Below are positions 54,621 to 62,875 of a DNA stretch of 64,000 nucleotides, in pieces. The translations under genes and the position numbers were made by a program. The notes beneath the pieces are model-generated. The model saw only the letters and a program-made list of their open reading frames with translations, made no database searches and had not been told where the DNA came from. Source of the DNA: Paucihalobacter sp036825875 (GTDB taxonomy: Bacteria; Bacteroidota; Bacteroidia; Flavobacteriales; Flavobacteriaceae); assembly GCF_036825875.1 (NCBI RefSeq), contig NZ_DAISXK010000003.1, positions 1-64,000 of the forward strand. Direction: 5' to 3'. Position 1 is the first letter of the stretch; every line of letters begins with the position of its first letter.

Positions 54621-57600
54621 TTATTTTACTATTATTTTTTTCGTAATTGTTTGAATACCATTGTTAATATTTACGAGATATACACCAGAATCTACAGTTC
54701 CTAAATCAATAGTATTTTCAAACTGTGCGTTGGCGTCGAATCTATTTTTATAAACTTGTCGGCCTCTTATATCGTAAACACTTACATTTATTTTATCGCT
54801 ATTTGGTGCATTCATTTTAATTGTGAATGTTCCATTATTTGGATTTGGGTAGATATTGAAATTACTTTCAGTAAATTCACTTAACGATAAGGTAGGTATA
54901 CCACAAATTTCAAGATTAAAGGCGTTGATAGTACCACCATCGCCACTAGCTAAGTCTTGAACCTGTAAGGTCCACGTTCCAGCAGACATTTCGTTGTAGA
55001 TGGTCGTTAAGTCACCATCAGGAATAAACGTGCCCGTAAACGGTGGTGCTCCAGAACCGATAGGTGTCGTAGCCTCTTGATCAAATACCGTATTGGTATA
55101 ATTATCCCCAGATCCACCTCTTCTGTTTGATAAAACTACAGTGGTATTGTTAGGGCTAATTAGTGAAATAAGTAAGTCACTATTCCATGTATGTGTAATA
55201 TCAATTCCGACATTTACATCGGTAATTGTAAAATCAAAAGGCACCACAATAGAAGATGTATAAGTCACATTTGCAGCCGTGGTAATTGTAATTGGTAAAT
55301 CGCTAGCGGAGGCAGTATCACATTCAACATCACAAACATCCCCAATACCGTTGTTATTACTATCTGCTTGATCAGGATTAAAGGTAAGTGGGCAATTATC
55401 GTTATCGTTTAGTATTCCATCCCCATCAATGTCATCATCGCAAGCGTCACCTATGCCATCACCGTCTATATCTGCTTGGTCTGGGTTGAAAGTGGACGGA
55501 CAATTGTCTATATTATCAGGAATACCATCGCCATCGGTATCGGTTTGCGGGCTACCACAGATTTCAAGGGACCAACTAGTGATGTTACCAACATCAAAAC
55601 TAGCATTATCAGATACGTTTAAAATCCAATTTCCACCTGAGAATTCGCCGTTAAATAAGGACAAACTGCCTTCAGGTTGAAAAGTTCCTGTAAATGGTGC
55701 AGTCCCATTTATAATTAAATCTACTGCATCATCATCAAATACCGTGTTGGTATAATTATCGCCATTACCACCATTACCGTCAGAAAGAATCACCTCTGTC
55801 CCTGTCGGACTAATCAATTTTAGAATTAAATCTCCAACAAAAGTGTGGGTAATGTTAATTGAGACATTAACATCTGTTATTAATGATGTAGTTGGGATGT
55901 TAATTATAGAATTTATACCTGTAGCGTTATTATCAGGTATGCCTAACGGTGTATCGGATGAGTTAAAAGCTTGACAAGATATATTTGCAGTTGTAAAACT
56001 CGCGCTGCTGTAAATGCCGTTGCCGCAATCGTTAACTGCACGTACACGCCACCAGTATTGAGTAGTAATGTTTAAAGTGGTGCTTGTATAGGTTGTATTG
56101 GTAACTGTTGCGCTTTCTACTAGGTTGGTGAATCCGGCATCAGTTGAAATATCAATTTCATAAGAAACAGCATTTGGGTCTGCAATCCATTCAAATAAAG
56201 CATTATCGGCCGGCACATCGTTTGCACCGTTAACAGGTGTATCAAGCGTTAATGCTGCAAAATTAGCATCGAATACATTTAAAATAATTTCTGAACTTTG
56301 AGTAATGGAGCCAGAAGTTCCAACCAAATCAAAAGAATAAGAATCTACTGCCAAACTACCGGTATTAGATACGGTAACCGTTACGTTGGTGCCATCGGCC
56401 GTTGCCGTTGGAGGATTAAAGCTAGCCGTTGCACCCGCCGGAAGGTTGTTAGCTGAAAAATTCGTGGTGCCGCTAAACCCTAAAAATGTATTATAGGTAA
56501 AAGTGTAAACAGCATCATTTGGTTTACAAATGTCTACACTAGCGTTTGTTACGTTCAAAACAAATTCAGACGATTGAATTGAAAAATTACTACTGTTAAC
56601 GGCAAAAAACAAGTTGTTATTACCTTCAACAATTACGCGTGCCTGATTGGTATCGGCACCAATATTTGGTACTGTAATATTTTGAGCACCGTCATTAACA
56701 ACATTGGATGCCAATGTAAACGGGAATGTCTGTCCACCATCAACCGACAACAAAATATTAACCGTTGGCGTATTTACAGCACCGCCGTTAGTTCCGGCAA
56801 CATCCCATGTGATTTCCTGAGAAGAGCCAACGTCCCAAGTTTCATTTGTAGATTGAGAGGTTACTACGAATGGACCTGAGCTACCGTCAACAGTTACTGT
56901 CATGGTATCAAAACTAGATTGTGGGAATTGACCTGTGCCATTGGCTTCTGAACGATCGCGTACCGTTAAAGCAAAATTAAAGGTTCTGCCAACGGTGGTG
57001 ATGGTTTCCCAAGTAGAGTTATCTACAGATTCAAGTGGATTTGTTTCCGTTAATTGCCCAGCAATTACTCTTGACAGTTGAGGCATATATCTGTTGGAGT
57101 CCGTGCTTGGCGGTCTCGATCTAAACAAGGCTCCTGTTGTTTTTGTTGGGCCAAAATTACCAGTGGTGGTAACACCATTATCTATTTGTTCCCAGGTGTA
57201 AGTGAGTATATCGCCGTCTGGATCGGTACCTGTACCACGTAACACAAATGCTGTACCTGCTGGAATGGTTTGGTTATTTCCCGCATTTGCAATTGGTGGA
57301 TTGTTAGTAATGGCCGTACTGGTCCAGCAGGTTCTTGAATTTAAATTGTTTAAAATTTGATTGATACTGTGGTAATGAAAATAAGGATCGGAATGGTCCT
57401 GAACATCATTTGGGCCTGTAATCCCTGCATAACCCATAATGGTAGTGCCACTGCCAGGTTCGACATTAACGCCAGCTCCTTCACTACTAAAAGAAAAAGT
57501 GTGCGTTGCACCCATTTGGTGACCTATTTCATGAGGCACGTAATCGATATCAAAAAAGTCGTTTTGATAAGGTCCACCGTCATTATCCTGGAATGAATGC

Positions 57601-58583
57601 GCCGAAAAAGCACTACCTTTTTGCCCATTTACACAAACACAACCAATACAACCAGCATTACCGTTGTTTGCAGCGAAAGTAAATAAATGGCCAATATCAT
57701 AGTTAGCTTCACCAATGTTATTAGTTAAGGTTGTTTGTAATTGTGCATTAAGGTTCCCTGTATAAGGATCGGTAGCAGCATTAGGGTATATGATACTAAT
57801 TCCTGAAACGAGTTGAAAGGTAACCGCCATATCAACCTCAAAAACCTCATTACTTCTATTTAAGGTAGCCACTACCTGTGCTAGGGCATCTTCTTGAGCG
57901 TTACCGTTACCAGGGTTGCCGTCGTCCCAAAAGTTAGTATATTCACCTGTGGTCGATATGGCTATTCTAAAGGTTCGCAATATTTGATCGTTGGCATCTC
58001 TACCCATCGTGGAACCTCCTTGGCTTTGAGTATTAACCATCTCATTTTCGGTTAAACACTCAAACTCTTTAACAGCGTTTATTTTAGAAGCTCTGCTATA
58101 CGCCATATATTGATTACTGCCAAATTTATCTAATGGCACCACAAAAGTTAAATCGCTGTTAGCAGAAGTCGCCATGGTTTGCACTCCTTGAGGTGTTACC
58201 GAAAACCTGATGCGATTAGCAGGATTGTTGAGGTCAAAGCCCAAATAGGCTTTAATATTTGGAAATTCTAAGCTCAGTTCTGGTGATAAAATTGGTAATT
58301 CAACTACACGATAATCATGAAATTTTCCATTTTGGTCAGGAAAGGAAATAATGGTGTTCGACCTTGCTGAGGTAACACTACGCATTGGCGCTCCGGATAA
58401 AGCTTGTTTAAATGCTTCTAAGTTTAAGCTAAAGGTTTTAATTTGATTTTTGTTGAAGTTTTCAAGGTTATGCGTGCCTCTTAAATTACTTGTTTCAATG
58501 TTAGTCCAGTATTTCGATTGCGAAAACGAAGCAAATGAAGCTACCATAAAAACGAAAAAAAATAATTGTAGTTGTTTTTTCAT
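54621..58583 (-). CDS. Secreted T9SS zinc metalloprotease, multidomain
   Basis: A 1320-residue exported protease. Signal peptide (MKKQLQLFFFVFMVASFASF), propeptide, then a reprolysin-like catalytic domain with zinc motif HEIGHQMGATH near residues 349-359 (HExxHxxGxxH). Next come a PKD/cadherin-like segment (IANAGNNQTIPAG, about 430), Ig-like and fibronectin-type segments (about 560-865), two P-like domains (about 868-1010 and 1084-1228), thrombospondin type 3 Asp-rich repeats between (DTDGDGIPDNIDNCP), and a C-terminal T9SS sorting domain (FNIYPNPNNGTF ... IVK). It is secreted by type IX and probably degrades extracellular protein. Confidence 0.92.
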   Translation of the reverse strand: MKKQLQLFFFVFMVASFASFSQSKYWTNIETSNLRGTHNLENFNKNQIKTFSLNLEAFKQALSGAPMRSVTSARSNTIISFPDQNGKFHDYRVVELPILSPELSLEFPNIKAYLGFDLNNPANRIRFSVTPQGVQTMATSANSDLTFVVPLDKFGSNQYMAYSRASKINAVKEFECLTENEMVNTQSQGGSTMGRDANDQILRTFRIAISTTGEYTNFWDDGNPGNGNAQEDALAQVVATLNRSNEVFEVDMAVTFQLVSGISIIYPNAATDPYTGNLNAQLQTTLTNNIGEANYDIGHLFTFAANNGNAGCIGCVCVNGQKGSAFSAHSFQDNDGGPYQNDFFDIDYVPHEIGHQMGATHTFSFSSEGAGVNVEPGSGTTIMGYAGITGPNDVQDHSDPYFHYHSINQILNNLNSRTCWTSTAITNNPPIANAGNNQTIPAGTAFVLRGTGTDPDGDILTYTWEQIDNGVTTTGNFGPTKTTGALFRSRPPSTDSNRYMPQLSRVIAGQLTETNPLESVDNSTWETITTVGRTFNFALTVRDRSEANGTGQFPQSSFDTMTVTVDGSSGPFVVTSQSTNETWDVGSSQEITWDVAGTNGGAVNTPTVNILLSVDGGQTFPFTLASNVVNDGAQNITVPNIGADTNQARVIVEGNNNLFFAVNSSNFSIQSSEFVLNVTNASVDICKPNDAVYTFTYNTFLGFSGTTNFSANNLPAGATASFNPPTATADGTNVTVTVSNTGSLAVDSYSFDLVGTSGSITQSSEIILNVFDANFAALTLDTPVNGANDVPADNALFEWIADPNAVSYEIDISTDAGFTNLVESATVTNTTYTSTTLNITTQYWWRVRAVNDCGNGIYSSASFTTANISCQAFNSSDTPLGIPDNNATGINSIINIPTTSLITDVNVSINITHTFVGDLILKLISPTGTEVILSDGNGGNGDNYTNTVFDDDAVDLIINGTAPFTGTFQPEGSLSLFNGEFSGGNWILNVSDNASFDVGNITSWSLEICGSPQTDTDGDGIPDNIDNCPSTFNPDQADIDGDGIGDACDDDIDGDGILNDNDNCPLTFNPDQADSNNNGIGDVCDVECDTASASDLPITITTAANVTYTSSIVVPFDFTITDVNVGIDITHTWNSDLLISLISPNNTTVVLSNRRGGSGDNYTNTVFDQEATTPIGSGAPPFTGTFIPDGDLTTIYNEMSAGTWTLQVQDLASGDGGTINAFNLEICGIPTLSLSEFTESNFNIYPNPNNGTFTIKMNAPNSDKINVSVYDIRGRQVYKNRFDANAQFENTIDLGTVDSGVYLVNINNGIQTITKKIIVK

Positions 58584-58608
58584 GTTAAAAAAAATTAAAA
58601 TATGTTCT

Positions 58609-58616
58609 CAAATTTA
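58609..58616 (-). promoter_or_regulatory. Candidate -7 box for the metalloprotease gene
   Basis: The minus strand reads TAAATTTG (TAnnTTTG), 25 nt before the protease ATG. No TTTG -33 element is visible at the standard spacing. Confidence 0.4.
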
Positions 58617-58754
58617 AATAAATCTCTAAAGTATTTTGTAAAAATTCGATAAAATAATATAAATTCCGAATTCTGGTTTTTTTATAACTTAAGGTAAAGC
58701 GACATATTTATTATAATAACTATTTTTACAGTGAAAGAAATTATATTTTAAAGA

Positions 58755-59669
58755 TTGAACTCCAAAACTAATAATTCTACCCTTGTAACAATTGGCACTT
58801 TTGATGGGGTGCATATTGGGCATCAAAAAATTCTTAAAAAACTTTGCCAAAGAGCAATAGAAAAAAATTTAGAGTCCGTTGTGCTAACTATGTTTCCGCA
58901 TCCTAGAATGGTACTCAATAAAGACAGCGATTTAAAATTATTACTCACTATTAATGAACGTAAAAATATGCTCCTTGGTTTTGGCCTAGCATCTATTGTG
59001 GTGAAACCTTTTACCTTGAGTTTTGCGAATTTATCACCATTAGACTACGTAGATACAATTTTAGTAAAAGAATTACATGCGAAGCACGTTATCATTGGAT
59101 ACGACCATCGTTTTGGTAAAAATCGAAGTGCCGATATAAAAGATTTAAGAAAATTTGGAACACAATTTAACTTTGAAGTTGAAGAAATTTCGGCGATGGA
59201 AATTGAAGAAGTAGCCGTAAGCAGTACCAAAATTAGAAAAGCCTTGATAAATGGTGATATTAAAACCGCCAATACTTATCTTGGATATGCTTATTTCTTA
59301 ACTGGAAAAGTGGTTGAAGGACAAGGAATTGGGCGAACGATTGATTTTCCAACGGCCAATATTTTTATTGAAGAAGATTATAAACTTATTCCTAAAAATG
59401 GGGTCTATGTGGTACGGTCAACATTAGATAATCAAATTATTTTCGGGATGATGAATATAGGCACTAAGCCAACAGTAAACGGAAACAAACAATCAATTGA
59501 AGTACATTGGTTTAAAGTAGACACCAATCTTTATGGTAAAACTTTTAAAATTGAAATGCTTGCTCGTTTAAGAGATGAACATAAATTTGAGTCCTTGGAA
59601 GCGCTCAAAAATCAACTTGAATTAGACAAAAAAGCAGCGGAAGTATTTATTGATAACAACAATGAATAA
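58755..59669 (+). CDS. ribF: Bifunctional riboflavin kinase/FAD synthetase
   Basis: Converts riboflavin to FMN and FAD. The 304-residue protein has the nucleotidyltransferase part (TIGTFDGVHIGHQKIL, VLTMFPHPRMVL, IIGYDHRFGKNRSAD, VSSTKIRKAL) and the kinase part (GQGIGRTIDFPTANI, KNGVYVV, GMMNIGTKPTVNG). The only usable start is TTG at 58755, unusual for an essential gene; a GTG upstream in frame (58731) is cut off by TAA at 58749-58751, and the family N-terminus normally has about ten more residues. The HTTM gene overlaps its stop. Confidence 0.92.
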   Translation: MNSKTNNSTLVTIGTFDGVHIGHQKILKKLCQRAIEKNLESVVLTMFPHPRMVLNKDSDLKLLLTINERKNMLLGFGLASIVVKPFTLSFANLSPLDYVDTILVKELHAKHVIIGYDHRFGKNRSADIKDLRKFGTQFNFEVEEISAMEIEEVAVSSTKIRKALINGDIKTANTYLGYAYFLTGKVVEGQGIGRTIDFPTANIFIEEDYKLIPKNGVYVVRSTLDNQIIFGMMNIGTKPTVNGNKQSIEVHWFKVDTNLYGKTFKIEMLARLRDEHKFESLEALKNQLELDKKAAEVFIDNNNE

Positions 59670-60972
59670 GTTACTATTTAGACATATCGATAATTCTGCA
59701 TTAATCGTTTTTAGAATCTGTTTCGGCCTACTTTGCTTTCTAGAATCGGTAGGTGCGATTGCAACAGGCTGGGTGCACGCAACGCTTATCAAACCTCAAT
59801 TTACGTTTTCCTTTATTGGCTTTGAATGGCTGCAACCTTTGCCAGGCAATTGGATGTATGTTTATTATGTGGTAATGGGTGTTTTTGGCCTCCTTATAAT
59901 GATTGGCTACAAATACCGATGGAGTGCTTTGGGTTTTGCCATAATGTGGACAGCCACCTATTTAATGCAAAAGTCATCTTACAATAACCATTATTATTTG
60001 CTGTGCTTGTTAAGTTTTTTAATGGTGTTACTCCCAGCACATCATTATGCTTCTGTAGATGCCAAACAACATCCCGAAATAAAAAGAACATCAATGCCGT
60101 TCTGGGTTTGGTTGGTGATAATAATGCAACTTTTTGTGGTGTATACCTATGGAGCGATAGCGAAAATCTACCCCGATTGGTTGAATACTACGGTTATCGA
60201 AATTCTGATGGAAAGCAAAAAGCACTACTATTTAATTGGTGATGTGCTGCAGGAAAAATGGATGCATTATATATTGAGCTACGGAGGTATTTTGTTTGAC
60301 GGCCTTGTGATACCACTGCTACTTTGGAAACCCACAAGAAAATGGGCTTTTGCAGCGTCAATTTTCTTTCACCTATTTAATTCTATTGTGTTTCAAGTAG
60401 GGATTTTTCCTTACCTATCCTTGGCGTTTTGCATGTTTTTCTTTAGCACAAAAACCATTAATAAGCTGTTTTTAAGGAGAAAACCACATTATGAAGCTGC
60501 TGAAATTATTATACCCAAATACGCTGGAGTTTTGGTCACTGTTTTTAGCATTTATTTTGTTATTCAAGTGTTATTGCCCTTAAGGCATCATTTAATTGAA
60601 GACAATGTACTTTGGACCGAAGAAGGACATCGCATGTCTTGGCGTATGATGCTTCGAACCAAAGGTGGAAGTACGCATTATCGCGTAATTGATACAAAAA
60701 CCAATATGAGTATTCCAATAAAACTAGACGATTATCTCACCAAAAAGCAGCAAAGAGGCGCTACTACAAAACCTGATGTTATTTGGCAGTTCGCTCAGCA
60801 TTTGAAAAAGGATTTCGCCAGTCAAGGCAAGGATGTGAAAATTTATGTTTCGGCTTATGTTAGTGTTAATGGCCGACCCTTTAAACAACTCATAAATCCA
60901 GAAATCGATTTGGCTTCTGTACCTTGGGAAATTTTTAAGCATAGTGATTGGATTTTACCTTCGGATTTGTGA
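59662..60972 (+). CDS. HTTM-domain membrane protein
   Basis: A polytopic protein of the HTTM family (horizontally transferred transmembrane, related to vitamin-K gamma-carboxylase). From the ATG at 59662 it is 436 residues; four hydrophobic segments are clear (about 15-35, 68-90, 95-115, 150-170) with more beyond. Marks include RHIDNSALIVFRICFGLL, YNNHYYLLCLLSFLMVLLPAHH and KIYPDWLN. Function is unknown; it follows ribF directly, overlapping its end by 8 nt. Confidence 0.8.
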   Translation: MNKLLFRHIDNSALIVFRICFGLLCFLESVGAIATGWVHATLIKPQFTFSFIGFEWLQPLPGNWMYVYYVVMGVFGLLIMIGYKYRWSALGFAIMWTATYLMQKSSYNNHYYLLCLLSFLMVLLPAHHYASVDAKQHPEIKRTSMPFWVWLVIIMQLFVVYTYGAIAKIYPDWLNTTVIEILMESKKHYYLIGDVLQEKWMHYILSYGGILFDGLVIPLLLWKPTRKWAFAASIFFHLFNSIVFQVGIFPYLSLAFCMFFFSTKTINKLFLRRKPHYEAAEIIIPKYAGVLVTVFSIYFVIQVLLPLRHHLIEDNVLWTEEGHRMSWRMMLRTKGGSTHYRVIDTKTNMSIPIKLDDYLTKKQQRGATTKPDVIWQFAQHLKKDFASQGKDVKIYVSAYVSVNGRPFKQLINPEIDLASVPWEIFKHSDWILPSDL

Positions 60973-61050
60973 GATTTAAAAATTTAAAAAATCATCTGCT
61001 CCGCTTGGGTTTTTTAAAGCGAATTAAAATTTAGCAAACGATATTTTGTG

Positions 61051-61058
61051 TAGTTTTG
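61051..61058 (+). promoter_or_regulatory. Candidate -7 box for serS
   Basis: TAGTTTTG, followed by C, matches TAnnTTTG, about 160 nt before the serS start. The transcript would include the structured element at 61076-61193. Confidence 0.5.
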
Positions 61059-61075
61059 CACTCTTAAATGCGTTA

Positions 61076-61193
61076 AGGATTGAAGCGGCATCCTTTTTTG
61101 CAAGCCTTGTTATTCAAATCTTTAATAAAGCTTGGTTGCAAAAAAGATAGAGCGGAAAGCCTGACACTTTGGGGTGCCCAACACCACAAAGTG
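61076..61193 (+). ncRNA. Structured leader upstream of serS
   Basis: Several pairings are visible. ggattgaagcggcatcc is followed by cttttttgcaa, which pairs with ttgcaaaaaag further on, and then by agcggaaagcc; the AGCGG motif thus occurs twice, on each side of the stem. Next is a second hairpin: CACTTTG/CAAAGTG with GGTG/CACC (61165-61193). I recall similar sequences in other flavobacterial intergenic regions. It could be a regulatory leader or a small RNA; no standard riboswitch is recognised. Confidence 0.45.
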
Positions 61194-61215
61194 GAACGCC
61201 CAAAAACTAAATACC

Positions 61216-62484
61216 ATGTTACAAATATCAGCTATTAGAAACCACAAAGAGGCCGTCATTAAAGCACTCGCAAAGCGCAATTTAGATGCTACAGAAATGA
61301 TTGAAGCAGCATTAGCACTTGATGAGAAAAGACGCGCAACCCAAACCGAATTGGATAATATTAAGGCAGAATCTAATAGCTTGTCTAAAGAAATTGGGGA
61401 GTTATTTAAGTCTAATCAGCCACAAAAGGCAAATGTTTTAAAGGAAAAAACCACCCAGCTAAAAGATGCTTCTAAAACATTGGATCAGGTTTTAAATGAT
61501 ACTATTGAAGACTTATCCGCTCTACTTTATAAAATTCCAAATGTTCCAAATGAGTTGGTGCCTGCAGGAACTTCCGAAACAGACAACGAAGAGGTTTACC
61601 GCGAAGGAGAGATTCCTGTTTTAGGTGATAATGCTTTGCCGCATTGGGAATTGGCTAAGAAGTACGATATTATAGACTTTGAATTGGGCAATAAAATAAC
61701 TGGTGCAGGTTTTCCTGTATATAAAGGTAAAGGTGCGCGTTTGCAACGTGCCTTAATCAGTTATTTTTTAGATAAAAATACCGAAGCTGGTTATACAGAA
61801 TATCAATTACCGCTTTTGGTGAACGAAGCGTCAGGATTCGGTACTGGACAGCTGCCAGATAAGGAAGGTCAGATGTATTTTGTTGGGGAAGATAATTTGT
61901 ACTTGATTCCCACAGCCGAAGTACCTGCTACCAATATTTATAGAGATAGTTTGCTAAACGAAAGTGATTTACCGATTAAACTTACGGGTTATACGCCTTG
62001 TTTTAGACGTGAAGCTGGCAGTTATGGCGCGCACGTTCGTGGTTTAAACAGACTACACCAATTTGATAAAGTTGAAATTTTACGCATAGAACATCCAGAT
62101 AAATCATATGATGCCTTAAGCGAAATGGTTAAACACGTGAAAGGAATTTTACAAGAGTTGAAATTACCTTATAGAATTTTGCGTTTGTGCGGTGGCGATT
62201 TAGGATTTACTTCAGCACTCACTTACGATTTTGAGGTGTATTCAACCGCGCAAGAACGTTGGCTAGAAATTTCATCGGTGTCTAATTTTGAAACTTTTCA
62301 AGCCAATCGTTTAAAATTGCGATTTAAAAACAGTGAAGGCAAGAACGAATTGGCACATACACTTAATGGCAGTTCATTGGCATTGCCAAGAGTTTTAGCA
62401 GGTATTTTAGAGAACTATCAAACAGAAAATGGTATTGACATTCCAGAGGCGTTAATTCCTTATACTGGATTTAAAACCATATAG
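61216..62484 (+). CDS. serS: Seryl-tRNA synthetase
   Basis: Charges tRNA-Ser with serine. The 422-residue protein has the N-terminal coiled-coil arm (LQISAIRNHKEAVIKALAKRN, EKRRATQTELDNIKAES), the class II motif 2 TPCFRREAGSYGAHVRGLNRLHQFDKVE, split over about 268-295, and motif 3 with LNGSSLALPRVLAGILENYQ. The ATG at 61216 gives the usual length; an in-frame GTG at 61174 lies inside the structured leader and is not favoured. Confidence 0.95.
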   Translation: MLQISAIRNHKEAVIKALAKRNLDATEMIEAALALDEKRRATQTELDNIKAESNSLSKEIGELFKSNQPQKANVLKEKTTQLKDASKTLDQVLNDTIEDLSALLYKIPNVPNELVPAGTSETDNEEVYREGEIPVLGDNALPHWELAKKYDIIDFELGNKITGAGFPVYKGKGARLQRALISYFLDKNTEAGYTEYQLPLLVNEASGFGTGQLPDKEGQMYFVGEDNLYLIPTAEVPATNIYRDSLLNESDLPIKLTGYTPCFRREAGSYGAHVRGLNRLHQFDKVEILRIEHPDKSYDALSEMVKHVKGILQELKLPYRILRLCGGDLGFTSALTYDFEVYSTAQERWLEISSVSNFETFQANRLKLRFKNSEGKNELAHTLNGSSLALPRVLAGILENYQTENGIDIPEALIPYTGFKTI

Positions 62485-62564
62485 TTAGTAAGAAAATTCT
62501 TAATTTCATCGTTGAAATGTTAAAAAATAACGTTGTTTAACGATTTTTAGCTAGAATGTATATC

Positions 62565-62572
62565 TATATTTG
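62565..62572 (+). promoter_or_regulatory. Candidate -7 box for the small transcript
   Basis: TATATTTG, a match to TAnnTTTG, about 50 nt before the 22-residue ORF at 62622. The upstream -33 position is T-rich but not an exact TTTG. Confidence 0.45.
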
Positions 62573-62621
62573 TTTTTTTTTCTGATATTTAAATACCCAA
62601 TCAACGCTTAACCTACTAGTT

Positions 62622-62690
62622 ATGAAAAATCTTAAACGCCTCTTTTTACTTATTGCCTTATTGGTGATGGCCAGCAAAGTATTGTTTTAA
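62622..62690 (+). CDS. Very small hydrophobic peptide, 22 residues
   Basis: An ATG-TAA ORF reads MKNLKRLFLLIALLVMASKV and ends in LF, a basic start plus one hydrophobic helix. It has its own -7 box (62565-62572) and an intrinsic terminator downstream (62781-62811), making a transcript of roughly 240 nt. It may be a small membrane peptide, or the transcript may act as a small RNA. Function is unknown. Confidence 0.35.
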   Translation: MKNLKRLFLLIALLVMASKVLF

Positions 62691-62780
62691 TAATGCCTTT
62701 ATTCAATATTCTCATAATTACAGCAAGGTAATTGAATCGTTACGAATAATGATTAATAGCACATTTATTTTGGCTGTTTA

Positions 62781-62811
62781 AATGCCCAAACATCGATTTG
62801 GGCATTTTTTT
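62781..62811 (+). terminator. Intrinsic terminator after the small peptide ORF
   Basis: aatgcccaaa (62781-62790) pairs with tttgggcatt (62797-62806) around a 6-nt loop and is followed by a T run. It ends the short transcript before the TPR gene. Confidence 0.8.
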
Positions 62812-62875
62812 ATAAAAACATTTACAATTTCTAACAATTTGATTGGTTATATTTACAAATAAGAGCGCCTACGTT

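Noticed and set aside
61174..61215. Upstream GTG start for serS
   Set aside because: It lies in the hairpin of the leader, and the ATG at 61216 begins the conserved SerRS coiled-coil arm.
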